A stretch of DNA of 64,000 nucleotides. Origin: Microbispora triticiradicis. GTDB lineage: Bacteria; Actinomycetota; Actinomycetes; Streptosporangiales; Streptosporangiaceae. Each line of letters starts with the position of its first letter. Position 1 is the stretch's first letter. Positions 1-8,400 of the stretch are shown here, piece by piece. Below the pieces are notes generated by a model, which did no database searches, was not told the origin of the DNA, and was given only the letters and a program-made list of their open reading frames with translations. The position numbers and the translations under genes are program-made. The DNA lies in contig QFZU02000013.1 of assembly GCA_003260025.2 (NCBI GenBank), positions 1 to 64,000 on the forward strand, read 5' to 3'.

Positions 1-439
1 GCCCGCGCCCGCGGCGCCGCCCGCGCCGGTCGCGCCGACAGGGTCGTCACCGGCCACGGTGCCCACTTCACCCGGTGCGCCTGCGGCGTCCGCGCCGTCA
101 CCGCCGGCGTCCGCCGCACCGGCCGCCCCGCCCGCCGTGAGCAACGGGGCGGGAAGCGGTGGAGCGGGTCCCAGTGGGACGACCGACGAGACCTGGCCGG
201 ACGCGCCGTCGGACGACTTCGACAGCCCGTCGCCCGGTCCGCCGTCGGGAGCGTCGTCCGCCTTCGCCACCGCGCGGCCGGCCGGGCGGCCCGCCGCGCC
301 GGCGGGATCACGCCAGGCCTGGCCGGAGACGGTGCCGGGCCGTGGCGACGCGGGCGCGGACGTGAGCGAGCTGACCGGCATGGCCCTGATCCAGCGCGAG
401 CTCGGCGGCCGGATCATCGAGGAGATCGACCACTCCTGA
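1..439 (+). CDS. dnaX: DNA polymerase III subunit gamma/tau, C-terminal end (partial)
   Basis: The reading frame is open from base 2 and the gene starts before the window, so only about 145 C-terminal codons are visible. The visible part is an Ala/Pro/Gly/Ser-rich tail ending in a short conserved-looking block, ALIQRELGGRIIEEIDHS, which is the usual end of actinobacterial DnaX. DnaX is the clamp-loader ATPase subunit of the replicative polymerase; its ATPase domain is outside this window. The call rests on this tail and on the downstream ybaB-recR pair, a conserved neighbourhood for dnaX. Low-complexity composition makes the tail alone weak evidence. Confidence 0.8.
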   Translation, partial: PAPAAPPAPVAPTGSSPATVPTSPGAPAASAPSPPASAAPAAPPAVSNGAGSGGAGPSGTTDETWPDAPSDDFDSPSPGPPSGASSAFATARPAGRPAAPAGSRQAWPETVPGRGDAGADVSELTGMALIQRELGGRIIEEIDHS

Positions 440-567
440 ACGCCTCACCCGCGCGGGAGACGGACGCCGCATGGACGGAGACTGGTGGGGTAACCGGTGT
501 CCGTCCGCCGACGGCCCCGGGTGGAACACGCGTACCGGCTCCGGTGCGGAAACGGGGACGGACGCCG

Positions 568-573
568 TAGGCT
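568..573 (+). promoter_or_regulatory. possible -10 element for ybaB-recR
   Basis: TAGGCT lies 43 nt before the ybaB start. An 11-bp direct repeat, GACGGACGCCG, occurs at 459-469 and 557-567, the second copy abutting this hexamer. No clear -35 is visible. This is a weak call by motif alone. Confidence 0.3.
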
Positions 574-616
574 CGTCGCGACGAACACGTCGCTGGACGC
601 TGAGGAGCGCACCATC

Positions 617-970
617 GTGAATCCAGGAGATGTCAATCTCCAGCAGTTGCTGGAGCAGGCTCAGCTGATGCAGCAGCAGCTCGTCACCGCGCAGCAGGAG
701 CTCAGCGACGCCGAGGTCGACGGGACCGCCGGCGGCGGGCTCGTCCGCGCCACCGTGAACGGCAGCGGCGAGCTGCTGGAACTCGAGATCAGCCCGGTCG
801 CCATCGACACGAGCGACCCGGAGGAGACCGCGCAGACGATCGCGGACCTGGTCCTCGCCGCCGTGCGGGACGCCGTACGCGCCGCGGCCGAGCTGCAGCA
901 GGAGAAGCTGGGCCCGCTCGCGCAGGGTCTGGGAGGCGGTTTCGGCGGCGGTCAGCTGCCGGGGTTCTAG
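617..970 (+). CDS. YbaB/EbfC family nucleoid-associated protein
   Basis: A 117-residue protein. The start is the GTG at 617 because GAGGAG at 602-607 sits 9 nt upstream; an upstream in-frame GTG at 497 has no such site. The N-terminal half ([22 protein letters not shown]) is Gln/Leu-rich and should form the helical dimerisation arm, followed by [22 protein letters not shown], the typical YbaB beta-sheet segment, and a Gly-rich tail. YbaB proteins bind DNA as dimers without strong sequence specificity. It lies between dnaX and recR, 3 nt before recR, the standard bacterial arrangement, and is probably cotranscribed with recR. Confidence 0.9.
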   Translation: MNPGDVNLQQLLEQAQLMQQQLVTAQQELSDAEVDGTAGGGLVRATVNGSGELLELEISPVAIDTSDPEETAQTIADLVLAAVRDAVRAAAELQQEKLGPLAQGLGGGFGGGQLPGF

Positions 971-973
971 AGC

Positions 974-1573
974 ATGTACGAAGGGGTCGTCCAGAATCTG
1001 ATCGACGAGCTCGGGCTGCTGCCCGGCGTCGGTCCCAAGAGCGCGCAGCGGATCGCGTTTCACCTCCTCGCCGCCGACCCGGCCGACGTCAAGCGGCTGG
1101 CGCACGCGCTGCTGGAGGTCAAGGAGAAGGTGCGCTTCTGCCGGGTTTGCGGCAACGTCGCAGCGGAAGAGGAATGCCGCATCTGCCGCGACCAGCGGCG
1201 TGACCCGCAGGTGATCTGCGTGGTCGAGGAACCGAAGGACGTGGTGGCGATCGAGAGGACCCGCGAGTTCCGCGGCCGCTACCACGTGCTCGGAGGAGCG
1301 ATCAGCCCGATCGACGGTGTCGGGCCGGACGACCTGAAGATTCGCGAGTTGATGGTCCGGCTGGCCGACGGCCAGATCACCGAGCTGATCCTCGCTACCG
1401 ACCCGAACCTCGAAGGTGAGGCGACGGCCACCTATCTGGCCCGGCTCGTCAAGCCTCTGGGGCTGAAGGTGACCCGACTTGCCAGCGGCCTGCCTGTGGG
1501 CGGTGATCTCGAGTACGCCGACGAGGTCACCTTGGGCCGCGCTTTCGAAGGACGGAGGCTGCTGGATGTCTGA
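974..1573 (+). CDS. recR: Recombination mediator protein RecR
   Basis: Full-length at 199 residues. Visible features in order: an N-terminal helix-hairpin-helix ([18 protein letters not shown]), a four-cysteine zinc finger (CRVCG...CRIC, about residues 56-72), a Toprim domain with [12 protein letters not shown] and [15 protein letters not shown], and a C-terminal Walker-B-like segment ending RRLLDV. RecR works with RecF and RecO to load RecA on gapped DNA. It follows ybaB by 3 nt and its last bases overlap the next gene, so the three genes look like one transcript. Confidence 0.97.
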   Translation: MYEGVVQNLIDELGLLPGVGPKSAQRIAFHLLAADPADVKRLAHALLEVKEKVRFCRVCGNVAAEEECRICRDQRRDPQVICVVEEPKDVVAIERTREFRGRYHVLGGAISPIDGVGPDDLKIRELMVRLADGQITELILATDPNLEGEATATYLARLVKPLGLKVTRLASGLPVGGDLEYADEVTLGRAFEGRRLLDV

Positions 1574-2096
1574 CGAGTGGAACGACCTGGCCGCACGCGT
1601 CGCCGGACACGCGCAGAACTACATCGACGGCCTGACCCGCCTGGCCGGCGGCGAGGGCGGCGACGCGACGCTGCCGCTGCTTCTGGTGGAGGTGGCCCAG
1701 GTCAGCCTCGCGGGCACCCAGCTGGGGGCCGCGCAGGACGTGATCCTGCAGGGGAACGTCGAGCCCGTGCTGAGCGAGGACCCCGACATCGACCCCCTCC
1801 GCACGGCGCTGGCCGCCCGGCTCGGGCCGGTGGACGACTACGCCGAGGTCTTCGACCCCTACAAGGACGACGCGGTCACGCCGTACCGGCTGTCCGACGA
1901 CCTCGCGGCGGTGGCGGCCGACCTGATCCACGGGCTGCGGCACTACGGCGCGGGCCGTCCCCTTGAGGCGCTGTGGTGGTGGCAGTTCTCCTACTTCAAC
2001 ACCTGGGGCAACCACGCCGGTGCGGCGCTGCGGGCCCTGCAGTCGCTCGTCGCGCACGCCCGCCTCGACGTGGTCGAAGAGGGCACCACCGTCTGA
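1566..2096 (+). CDS. DUF5063 domain protein
   Basis: A 176-residue soluble protein starting at the ATG that overlaps the recR stop by 8 nt, which indicates translational coupling. It is acidic, with a [32 protein letters not shown] segment near the C-terminus that matches the DUF5063 family commonly found behind recR in actinomycetes. The biochemical function of the family is not known. Its stop codon lies in an 11-bp tandem repeat. Confidence 0.75.
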   Translation: MSDEWNDLAARVAGHAQNYIDGLTRLAGGEGGDATLPLLLVEVAQVSLAGTQLGAAQDVILQGNVEPVLSEDPDIDPLRTALAARLGPVDDYAEVFDPYKDDAVTPYRLSDDLAAVAADLIHGLRHYGAGRPLEALWWWQFSYFNTWGNHAGAALRALQSLVAHARLDVVEEGTTV

Positions 2097-2123
2097 TCGC
2101 GGTCTGATCGTGGTCTGACCGTC
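2091..2123 (+). repeat. 11-bp tandem repeat across a stop codon
   Basis: Three adjacent copies: GTCTGATCGCG, GTCTGATCGTG, GTCTGACCGTC. The first contains the TGA stop of the DUF5063 gene, and the TGA is repeated out of frame in the other two. Confidence 0.85.
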
Positions 2124-2164
2124 CACATACTGGTCGCGTACGGTGGGCGTTTGGGACGCACAAG

Positions 2165-2170
2165 TACACT
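2165..2170 (+). promoter_or_regulatory. probable -10 element of the ask-asd operon
   Basis: TACACT, a strong actinobacterial -10, lies 34 nt before the aspartate kinase start. The 17-18 bp upstream region (GGTGGG) does not resemble a -35. Transcription would start near 2177 and leave a leader of about 28 nt. Confidence 0.5.
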
Positions 2171-2204
2171 GTGAGCTCCACGTCCTGATTCGTTGGAGAT
2201 TCCA

Positions 2205-3479
2205 GTGGCGCTCGTTGTGCAAAAGTACGGTGGTTCCTCCGTAGCCGACGCGTCCTGCATCAAGCGGGTCGCCCAGCGGATCGTGGCGACGAAAAAAGCG
2301 GGCAACGACGTCGTGGTGGTGGTCTCCGCGATGGGCGACACCACGGACGAACTGCTCGACCTGGCCCGGCAGGTGTCGCCGCTGCCGCCCGGCCGCGAGC
2401 TCGACATGCTGCTCACCTCGGGTGAGCGGATCTCGATGGCGCTGCTCGCGATGGCGATCGCCAACCTCGGCCACGAGGCGCGCAGCTTCACCGGTTCGCA
2501 GGCGGGCGTGATCACCGACTCGACGCACGGCAAGGCGCGCATCATCGACGTCACGCCGAGCCGAATCAGGGAGGCGGTCGACGCCGGTCAGATCGCGATC
2601 GTGGCCGGGTTCCAGGGCGTCTCCCAGGACAGCAAGGACATCACGACGCTGGGCCGGGGCGGCTCCGACACCACGGCCGTCGCTCTCGCGGCGGCGCTCG
2701 GCGCGGACGTCTGCGAGATCTACACCGACGTGGACGGCATCTACACCGCCGATCCCCGCATCGTCCGCTCGGCACGGCAGATCCCGCGGATCTCCTACGA
2801 CGAGGCCATGGAGATGGCGGCGTGCGGGGCGAAGATCCTGCACCTGCGCTGCGTGGAGTACGCCCGCAGGTTCGGCCTGCCCATCCACGTCAGAAGCTCG
2901 TTCAGCACGAGGGAAGGCACCTGGGTCGTCTCCGACCCCTACAGCGAAGGGACCGAAGTGGAGCAGCCCATCATCTCCGGGGTCGCGCACGACCGGAGCG
3001 AGGCCAAGATCACTGTGGTCGGGGTGCCCGACAAGGTCGGCGAGGCCGCCGCCATCTTCCGCACGCTGGCGGACGCGGAGATCAACATCGACATGATCGT
3101 GCAGAACGTGTCGGCCGCCGCGACCGGGCGTACGGACATCTCCTTCACGCTGCCGGTGAACGACAGCCAGACGGCCCTCACCGCGCTGAAGAAGATCCAG
3201 AGCCAGGTCGCGTTCGAGTCGCTGCTGTACGACGACCAGATCGGCAAGGTGTCGCTCGTCGGCGCGGGCATGCGCTCGCACCCCGGCGTCACCGCCACGT
3301 TCTTCGGCGCGCTGGCCGACGCCGGAGTGAACATCGAGATGATCTCGACCTCGGAGATCCGAATCTCCGTCGTCGTGGGGCAGAACGAGGTGGACACCGC
3401 GGTCGCCGCCGCCCACCGCGCGTTCGACCTCGACTCCGACCAGGTCGAGGCCGTTGTGTATGGAGGTACCGGACGATGA
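2205..3479 (+). CDS. Aspartate kinase
   Basis: A 424-residue protein that phosphorylates aspartate, the first step to lysine, threonine, methionine and diaminopimelate. GTG 2205 is chosen because GGAG at 2195-2198 is correctly spaced and because it gives the family N-terminus [15 protein letters not shown]. The kinase domain carries [17 protein letters not shown] and [19 protein letters not shown]; two ACT domains follow (about residues 265-424), with [12 protein letters not shown] and [18 protein letters not shown], the regulatory lysine/threonine-binding part. An in-frame GTG at 2958 may start a separate beta subunit. The stop overlaps asd by 4 nt (ATGA). Confidence 0.96.
   Translation: MALVVQKYGGSSVADASCIKRVAQRIVATKKAGNDVVVVVSAMGDTTDELLDLARQVSPLPPGRELDMLLTSGERISMALLAMAIANLGHEARSFTGSQAGVITDSTHGKARIIDVTPSRIREAVDAGQIAIVAGFQGVSQDSKDITTLGRGGSDTTAVALAAALGADVCEIYTDVDGIYTADPRIVRSARQIPRISYDEAMEMAACGAKILHLRCVEYARRFGLPIHVRSSFSTREGTWVVSDPYSEGTEVEQPIISGVAHDRSEAKITVVGVPDKVGEAAAIFRTLADAEINIDMIVQNVSAAATGRTDISFTLPVNDSQTALTALKKIQSQVAFESLLYDDQIGKVSLVGAGMRSHPGVTATFFGALADAGVNIEMISTSEIRISVVVGQNEVDTAVAAAHRAFDLDSDQVEAVVYGGTGR
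2958..3479 (+). CDS. Candidate internal start: aspartate kinase beta subunit
   Basis: An in-frame GTG at 2958 is preceded by GAAGGGA at 2946-2952 with about 5 nt spacing. Translation here would give a 173-residue protein starting [20 protein letters not shown] and containing only the two ACT domains. Corynebacterium and Bacillus aspartate kinases are known to make such a beta subunit from an internal start at the same place, giving an alpha2beta2 enzyme. Whether this start is used here is inference. Confidence 0.5.
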   Translation: MEQPIISGVAHDRSEAKITVVGVPDKVGEAAAIFRTLADAEINIDMIVQNVSAAATGRTDISFTLPVNDSQTALTALKKIQSQVAFESLLYDDQIGKVSLVGAGMRSHPGVTATFFGALADAGVNIEMISTSEIRISVVVGQNEVDTAVAAAHRAFDLDSDQVEAVVYGGTGR

Positions 3480-4543
3480 GCCGCAAGCCCGTTTTGGCCG
3501 TCGTCGGCGCGACCGGCGCCGTCGGCACGGTCATGCTCGACATCCTGACCAACCGCCGCGACCTGTCCGACGCGTACGGCGAGATCCGGCTCATCGCCTC
3601 CCCGCGTTCGGCGGGCAAGGTGCTGAGCGTGCGCGGCGAGGACGTCGTGGTCCAGGCGTTGTCGCCGGAGGCCTTCGACGGCGTCGACATCGCGATGTTC
3701 GACGTGCCGGACGAGGTGTCCGCCGAGTGGGCGCCGATCGCCGCCGAGCGCGGCGCGGTGGCCGTGGACAACTCCGGCGCCTTCCGGATGGACCCGGACG
3801 TGCCGCTCGTGGTGCCCGAGTGCAACCCCGAGCAGGCCCGCAACCGGCCCAAGGGGATCATCTCCAACCCCAACTGCACGACGCTGTCGATGATGGCCGC
3901 GATGGGCGCGCTGCACCGCGAGTACCGCCTGCGTGAGCTGGTCGTCGCCTCCTACCAGGCCGTCTCCGGCGCCGGGGTGGCCGGCCCCGAGCGCTTGTAC
4001 GCCGAGATCGAGGCCGTCGCGGGCGACCGGACGATGGGCACGGCCGCCGGTGACGTGCGCAAGACCGTGCCCGACCTGGCCGACTCGCCGTTCCCCGCTC
4101 CGCTGGCGCTCAACGTGGTGCCGCTGGCGGGCTCGATCCGGGGCGGCGGCTGGACGTCGGAGGAGCTGAAGGTCCGCAACGAGTCCCGCAAGATCCTCGG
4201 CATCCCGGACCTGCGGGTCTCCGCGACCTGCGTGCGCGTCCCCGTGGTGACCACCCACTCGCTCGCCGTCCACGCGACGTTCGAGCGGGAGGTGACCGTC
4301 GAGGGCGCCCGGGAGATCCTGGACGCGGCGCCGACCGTCGTGGTGCTCGACGACCCGGCCAACGGCGTGTTCCCCACGCCGGCGGACGTCGTGGGCACCG
4401 ACCCGACCTACGTCGGCCGGATCCGGCAGGCGCTCGACTTCCCCAACACGCTCGACCTGTTCGTGTGCGGCGACAACCTCCGCAAGGGCGCCGCGCTGAA
4501 CACCGCCGAGATCGCCGCGCTCGTCGCCACCGAGTTCGCCTGA
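3476..4543 (+). CDS. asd: Aspartate-semialdehyde dehydrogenase
   Basis: A 355-residue enzyme that reduces aspartyl phosphate to aspartate semialdehyde, directly after aspartate kinase in the pathway and on the chromosome. ATG 3476 overlaps the kinase stop (ATGA), so the two are translationally coupled. The NADP-binding motif GATGAVGT is at residues 11-18. The catalytic cysteine is in [11 protein letters not shown], the substrate-binding QAVSGAG follows, and the C-terminal [14 protein letters not shown] is typical. The reading frame stays open upstream inside ask; that part is not coding for this protein. Confidence 0.97.
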   Translation: MSRKPVLAVVGATGAVGTVMLDILTNRRDLSDAYGEIRLIASPRSAGKVLSVRGEDVVVQALSPEAFDGVDIAMFDVPDEVSAEWAPIAAERGAVAVDNSGAFRMDPDVPLVVPECNPEQARNRPKGIISNPNCTTLSMMAAMGALHREYRLRELVVASYQAVSGAGVAGPERLYAEIEAVAGDRTMGTAAGDVRKTVPDLADSPFPAPLALNVVPLAGSIRGGGWTSEELKVRNESRKILGIPDLRVSATCVRVPVVTTHSLAVHATFEREVTVEGAREILDAAPTVVVLDDPANGVFPTPADVVGTDPTYVGRIRQALDFPNTLDLFVCGDNLRKGAALNTAEIAALVATEFA

Positions 4544-4562
4544 GTTCTGCTGAGTTCTCCTG
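4541..4562 (+). repeat. 10-bp tandem repeat across the asd stop codon
   Basis: TGAGTTCTGC and TGAGTTCTCC are adjacent, followed by another TGA; the preceding 10 bases, CGAGTTCGCC, are a degenerate copy inside the coding region. The first TGA is the asd stop. Confidence 0.8.
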
Positions 4563-4589
4563 ACCCCCGCTCCCTGCCCGGCCGCGCCG

Positions 4590-4602
4590 TACAGTGACGA
4601 TC
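4590..4602 (+). promoter_or_regulatory. leaderless promoter of the TetR gene
   Basis: TACAGT at 4590-4595 is followed after 7 nt by GTG 4603. No Shine-Dalgarno sequence is present, so the mRNA probably begins at or next to the start codon. Confidence 0.55.
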
Positions 4603-5250
4603 GTGGCCGAGAAGACACGGGAGCTCATCGTCGAGACGGCCCTCCGGCTGTTCCGGGAGCGGGGGTACGAGGCGACCACGATGCGTGCCATCGCCGCGGA
4701 GGCGGGCGTGTCGGTGGGCAACGCCTACTACTACTTCACGTCCAAGGAACAGCTGGTCCAGGCGTACTACGACCGGGCGCAGGCGTCGCACGAGGCGGCC
4801 TGCCACGAGGTGTTCGCCGCAGAGAGGTCCTTCGCGGGACGGCTCGGCGGCGTGCTGCGGGAGTGGGTGCGGATCTCCGAGCCGTACCACGAGTTCGCGG
4901 TGAAGTTCTTCAAGCACGCCGCCGAGCCCAGCAATCCGCTCAGCCCGTTCAGCGCCGAGTCGGCGCCCGCGCGGGAGTCGGCCATCGCGCTCTACCGGGA
5001 GGTCGTCGACGGGTCGGCCGGGCGGATGGACGACGAGCTGCGTGAGGAGCTGCCCGAGCTGCTGTGGATGCTGTGGATGGGCGTCGTGCTGTTCTGGGTG
5101 CACGACGCCTCGCCCGGCTGCGCGCGCACCCACCGTCTGATCGACCGGGTCGTCCCGCTCGTCGACCGGCTGGTCGCCCTGTCGCACCTGCCCGGCATCA
5201 AGGGTGTGGCCAGGGAGGTCATCGAGGTGGTGCACGAGCTGCGGGCGTGA
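4603..5250 (+). CDS. TetR/AcrR family transcriptional regulator
   Basis: A 215-residue regulator (218 if GTG 4594 is used; 4603 is preferred because it fits the leaderless -10). The N-terminal DNA-binding helix-turn-helix is clear: LIVETALRLFRERGYEATTMRAIAAEAGVSVGNAYYYFTSKEQLV (about residues 8-52). The C-terminal ligand-binding part is helical and includes ELPELLWMLWMGVVLFWVHDAS. The ligand and targets cannot be read from sequence. It stands alone between asd and a DUF1232 gene, and no palindrome was found in its short promoter. Confidence 0.9.
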   Translation: MAEKTRELIVETALRLFRERGYEATTMRAIAAEAGVSVGNAYYYFTSKEQLVQAYYDRAQASHEAACHEVFAAERSFAGRLGGVLREWVRISEPYHEFAVKFFKHAAEPSNPLSPFSAESAPARESAIALYREVVDGSAGRMDDELREELPELLWMLWMGVVLFWVHDASPGCARTHRLIDRVVPLVDRLVALSHLPGIKGVAREVIEVVHELRA

Positions 5251-5325
5251 CAGGAACCGGGCGGGCGCGGCCGTACGTTAACGGGAGGACAGGGCGGGCA
5301 GTGTTGTCCCCCGGGAGGTGTCCTC

Positions 5326-5694
5326 ATGGTGAAGGCAGGACGTGCGGCGGCCACCTGGCGCGCCTACCGCGAGGTGTCCCGGCCGGGCTCGCCCGGCGTG
5401 GGCTCGCGCCTCAAGGCCGTGCCCCGGATGATCCGCGCCGCCGTCAAGGGCGAGTATCACGGCCTGACGAAGGGCAAGCTGGCCATGCTCGGCATGGCCG
5501 TGGCGTACATCGTGTCCCCCATCGACGTGGTTCCCGACTTCCTCCTGGGCATCGGGATCGTCGACGACTTCGGCGTCCTGCTGTGGCTGGCGACCGCGCT
5601 GCTCGGCGAGAGCGGCCAGTTCGTCGAGTGGGAGAACGGCGCCCGGCCCGCGCACGCGCAGGCGCACCCGCACACAGGGCGGACGCGGCGTTAG
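5326..5694 (+). CDS. DUF1232 (YkvA-like) small membrane protein
   Basis: A 122-residue protein with GGGAGG upstream of ATG 5326. The core LAMLGMAVAYIVSPIDVVPDFLLGIGIVDDFGVLLWLATALL (about residues 49-90) carries the DUF1232 signature YxxSPIDxxPD and two hydrophobic segments. The family is associated with membranes and has no settled function. The C-terminus is Ala/His/Pro-rich and poorly conserved in appearance. Its last bases overlap by 4 nt the end of the convergent amidohydrolase gene. Confidence 0.85.
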   Translation: MVKAGRAAATWRAYREVSRPGSPGVGSRLKAVPRMIRAAVKGEYHGLTKGKLAMLGMAVAYIVSPIDVVPDFLLGIGIVDDFGVLLWLATALLGESGQFVEWENGARPAHAQAHPHTGRTRR

Positions 5695-6887
5695 AGCTGT
5701 TCCATCCGCAGCCAGGCCCGTGACGGCAGGGGGTGGCCGAACAGCCGGGCGGCGTTGCCGTACGAGACCCGGGCGATGTCGGCCGGGGGCAGGCTGCCGA
5801 GGTTGCGGGCCACCGTGCGCTGGGTGTCCGGCCAGGTCGACTCGGCGCGCGGATAGCCGGTCTCCAGCAGGACGTGCTCCATGCCGACGGCCAGCCGCAC
5901 CGAACTGAGCGCGCTGTCGTCGAGGGTGCCGAAGAAGAAGTTGCGCCTGAGCACCTCGCTGGGCTTCAGGCCGCCCTCCCACGCCGGCTCGCCCGCGACC
6001 GGGTGGTCGAGCGCGTAGTCGGCCCGCTCGGCCAGCATGGGCAGCCAGCCCACGCCGCCCTCCACGATGAGGATGCGCAGTTTGGGGTAGCGCAGCGCGA
6101 CCCCGGACCAGAGCCAGTCGGCGCAGGCGAACATCGCGCTGGCCGGGATCAGCGTGGTGATCGCCTCCACCGGGGTGTCGGGCGAGGGCACCGGTGCCCA
6201 GGAGGACGCCCCGGTGTGCAGGCAGACGACCGTCCCGGTCTCCTCGCACGCGGCGAAGAACGGGTCCCAGTGGCGGCTGTGGATGGACGGCAGCCGCAGC
6301 CGGGTGGGGAACTCGGGGAACACGACGGCCTTGAAGCCGCGGGCGGCGTTCTCCCTGATCTCCTTGGCCGCGACCTCGGGGTCGGGCAGCCAGGGCAGCT
6401 GGAGCGCGATCATGCGCTCGGGGTAGCTGCCCGCCCACACGTCGACGTGCCAGTCGTTCCACGCCCGCACCAGTGCGAGCCCGAGGTCCCGGTCACGGGT
6501 GCGGCCGAAGGCCACGCCCGCCTGGCTCGCCAGCATCCCGGGGAAGCAGAGGGCCGCCCAGATCCCGGCACGGTCCATGTCGCCGATGCGGGCCTCGATG
6601 TCGTGGCAGCCCGGCCGCATGTCGTCGAAGCGTACGGGGTCGAGGGTCCACTGCTCCTTGGGCAGGCCCGCGCCCACGTCGACCCCGGCGCAGGGATAGG
6701 TGGCGCCGCCGTACCGCCACACCTGGTGGCCCGCTTCGGTCTCCACGACCTTGGGCGCGAGGTCCTTGTACTTCTCCGGGAGACGGCCCTCGAAGAGGTC
6801 GGCCGGCTCGATCAGATGATCGTCGACCGAAATGATCACGTAGTCCCGCCGCCTCGGCTCTGGGTCGGGATGCAGCGGCGTCGTCAC
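5691..6887 (-). CDS. Amidohydrolase family protein (amidohydrolase_2 type)
   Basis: A 398-residue metal-dependent hydrolase or decarboxylase-like TIM-barrel protein. Motifs include IISVDDHLIEPADLF near the N-terminus (metal-binding DxH), ARGFKAVVFPEFP, CEETGTVVCLHTG (metal His), PKLRILIVEGGVGWLP and a C-terminal GNAARLFGHP, as in the 2-amino-3-carboxymuconate semialdehyde decarboxylase-like branch. GTG 6887 is chosen over an upstream ATG at 6932 because a -35/-10 pair precedes it and no ribosome binding site is visible. The substrate is unknown; isolated context gives no pathway. Confidence 0.85.
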   Translation of the reverse strand: MTTPLHPDPEPRRRDYVIISVDDHLIEPADLFEGRLPEKYKDLAPKVVETEAGHQVWRYGGATYPCAGVDVGAGLPKEQWTLDPVRFDDMRPGCHDIEARIGDMDRAGIWAALCFPGMLASQAGVAFGRTRDRDLGLALVRAWNDWHVDVWAGSYPERMIALQLPWLPDPEVAAKEIRENAARGFKAVVFPEFPTRLRLPSIHSRHWDPFFAACEETGTVVCLHTGASSWAPVPSPDTPVEAITTLIPASAMFACADWLWSGVALRYPKLRILIVEGGVGWLPMLAERADYALDHPVAGEPAWEGGLKPSEVLRRNFFFGTLDDSALSSVRLAVGMEHVLLETGYPRAESTWPDTQRTVARNLGSLPPADIARVSYGNAARLFGHPLPSRAWLRMEQL

Positions 6888-6895
6888 GAGAGTAA

Positions 6896-6925
6896 ACGGT
6901 AAAGCCAAGGGATAACACGGTACAA
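6896..6925 (-). promoter_or_regulatory. promoter of the amidohydrolase gene
   Basis: On the minus strand, TTGTAC (6925-6920) and TACCGT (6901-6896) are 18 bp apart; the GTG start follows the -10 after 8 nt, so the transcript is probably leaderless. Confidence 0.55.
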
Positions 6926-6956
6926 GCTGCAAGGTCTCCGGTTGGTATCCGTTCGC

Positions 6957-7772
6957 TCACCTTGCGGTGTCCCGGTCACTGGGTGTGATCACGACGCGTG
7001 GCGCGTCCTCGGGGACGGCGTCTCCGGCCTCCCGCAGATCGCGGGCCTCCCGGCGGACGAGCAGGACCCAGCCGCCCACCGCGATGCCGATGAACAACCA
7101 CCACTGCACGGCGTACGCCAGGTTGAGCCCGCCGCCGGCGCCCACGTCCGGCGGCGGCAGGAGTTCGGGGGAGGCGCCGGCCGGCGGCCGCTGATCGGTC
7201 AGCTCGACGAAGCCGCCGTAGACCGGGTATGGCAGGCCTCCGGCGACCGCGGGCGTGTCGATCAGCAGGATCTGGCCGGGCGGCAGCCCGGCCCGGACCC
7301 TGATCCCGCTGTTCTCCCGGGTCTCGGCCGGGCGCAGCCGCCCGGTGACCGTCACCTCTCCGGCGGGCGGCGCGGGCACCCGCGGCGGCGCGTCCGCGGT
7401 CGCGCCCGCCGGGACCCACCCCCGGTTCACCAGCACGGCGCCACCGGGGGTGACGAGCGGGGTGACCACGTAGAACCCGACGCGGGAGTGGAGGGTGCGC
7501 CGGCGCACCACGAGTTCGTGCGCGGGGTCGTACCGCCCTGTCGCGGTGACGAGGCGATGCCCGTCCTTCTCGGGTACGGCCCCGCCGGGCCGGTCGAGCC
7601 GGTCGATCGGCACGGGCGCGGCGGCGAGGTTGGCGGTGATCCTGGTGCTTCTGGCCGAGTTCTCCTCGAACCGCCCCCACTGCCACTTCCCCAGGAAGAA
7701 GAAGGCGGGGATCAGCGCGAGCACGAGCAGGTGCAGGCCGACCCAGCGGCGTGAGAGGAGGAACCGGTACAC
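6957..7772 (-). CDS. SURF1 family cytochrome oxidase biogenesis protein
   Basis: A 271-residue membrane protein with one N-terminal helix (VGLHLLVLALIPAFFFLGKWQW, about residues 11-32) and one near the C-terminus (LAYAVQWWLFIGIAVGGWVLLV), flanking an extracytoplasmic domain containing VVTPLVTPGGAVLVNRGWVP and NLAYAVQWW, the SURF1 signatures. SURF1 proteins help to assemble aa3-type cytochrome c oxidase. Start GTG 7772 has no Shine-Dalgarno sequence and sits exactly 6 nt behind a TAGGCT -10, so translation is likely leaderless. Confidence 0.92.
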   Translation of the reverse strand: MYRFLLSRRWVGLHLLVLALIPAFFFLGKWQWGRFEENSARSTRITANLAAAPVPIDRLDRPGGAVPEKDGHRLVTATGRYDPAHELVVRRRTLHSRVGFYVVTPLVTPGGAVLVNRGWVPAGATADAPPRVPAPPAGEVTVTGRLRPAETRENSGIRVRAGLPPGQILLIDTPAVAGGLPYPVYGGFVELTDQRPPAGASPELLPPPDVGAGGGLNLAYAVQWWLFIGIAVGGWVLLVRREARDLREAGDAVPEDAPRVVITPSDRDTAR

Positions 7773-7778
7773 GTGACC

Positions 7779-7784
7779 AGCCTA
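7779..7784 (-). promoter_or_regulatory. leaderless promoter (-10) of SURF1
   Basis: TAGGCT on the minus strand (7784-7779), then GGTCAC, then GTG 7772. No convincing -35 is seen. Confidence 0.5.
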
Positions 7785-7809
7785 GGCAGCCCCACGGGTG
7801 GTCCGTATG

Positions 7810-7843
7810 TCAGGCACGCGATATCAGGCACGGGTCAGGCCGA
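7810..7843 (-). repeat. direct repeats across the HxlR stop codon
   Basis: On the plus strand TCAGGCACG occurs at 7810 and 7824 and TCAGGCCG at 7835. The copy at 7824 contains the complement of the TGA stop, and the others repeat it. Confidence 0.75.
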
Positions 7844-8303
7844 GCCGGGCGCCGGGACCGGGGCGGGGGGTCGCCTCCAGTGGGCCGCCGACCTCGTGGC
7901 CGTCGGCGCACAGCAGGCGCAGCGCGACCGGCGCGCCGCAGTCGCGGTGGGTCACCACGACCGGCGGCCCCGCGGAGTCGGCGAGGTAGCGGTCGCCCCA
8001 GTGCATCAGGGAGATCATGATCGGGTAGAGGTCGAGCCCCTTCTGGGTGAGCCGGTACTCGTCGCGCTGGCGCTGGCCGGGCTCCCGGTAGGGCACCTTG
8101 CGGAGCAGCCCCTCGTCCACGAGGCGGGACAGCCGGGCGCTGAGCACCTGCCGCGGCGCACCCGTACGCGCCTGGAGATCGGCGAACCGCCGGACGCCGT
8201 TGAACGCCTCGCGCAGCACCAGGAGCGTCCACTTCTCGCCGAGCACGGCGAGGGTTCGCTCGATGGAGCAGTTGTCCACCCGATAACGCCGCATGTCACG
8301 CAT
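7824..8303 (-). CDS. HxlR family transcriptional regulator
   Basis: A 159-residue winged-helix regulator from ATG 8303; ATG 8294 or GTG 8312 are also possible because GGAAGGGG upstream fits none of them well. The family signature is clear: CSIERTLAVLGEKWTLLVLREAFNGVRRFADLQARTGAPRQVLSARLSRLVDEGLLRKVPY, then YRLTQKGLDLYPIM. The C-terminal HRDCGAPVALRLLCADGHEV carries three cysteine/histidine positions often seen in this subgroup. It is divergent from a TetR gene, with two palindromes in the shared region, so the pair may be cross-regulated. Confidence 0.92.
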   Translation of the reverse strand: MRDMRRYRVDNCSIERTLAVLGEKWTLLVLREAFNGVRRFADLQARTGAPRQVLSARLSRLVDEGLLRKVPYREPGQRQRDEYRLTQKGLDLYPIMISLMHWGDRYLADSAGPPVVVTHRDCGAPVALRLLCADGHEVGGPLEATPRPGPGARLGLTRA

Positions 8304-8360
8304 CGTATGCACAAACCCCTTCCGCTCTGTCACAATTGAACGAAGCCACCCCCGCGTTTG

Positions 8361-8375
8361 CAGAACAAGGTTCTG
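8361..8375. promoter_or_regulatory. palindromic operator candidate 1 (HxlR/TetR intergenic)
   Basis: CAGAAC-AAG-GTTCTG, a perfect 15-bp palindrome with a 3-bp centre, 20 bp before the TetR start and 58 bp before the HxlR start. Confidence 0.6.
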
Positions 8376-8378
8376 TTG

Positions 8379-8400
8379 GTTCACCATTGACTTTGTGAAC
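8379..8400. promoter_or_regulatory. palindromic operator candidate 2 (HxlR/TetR intergenic)
   Basis: GTTCAC (8379-8384) and GTGAAC (8395-8400) form a perfect inverted repeat with a 10-bp centre. The right arm contains the GTG 8395 start of the TetR gene, so binding here would block that gene. Confidence 0.55.
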
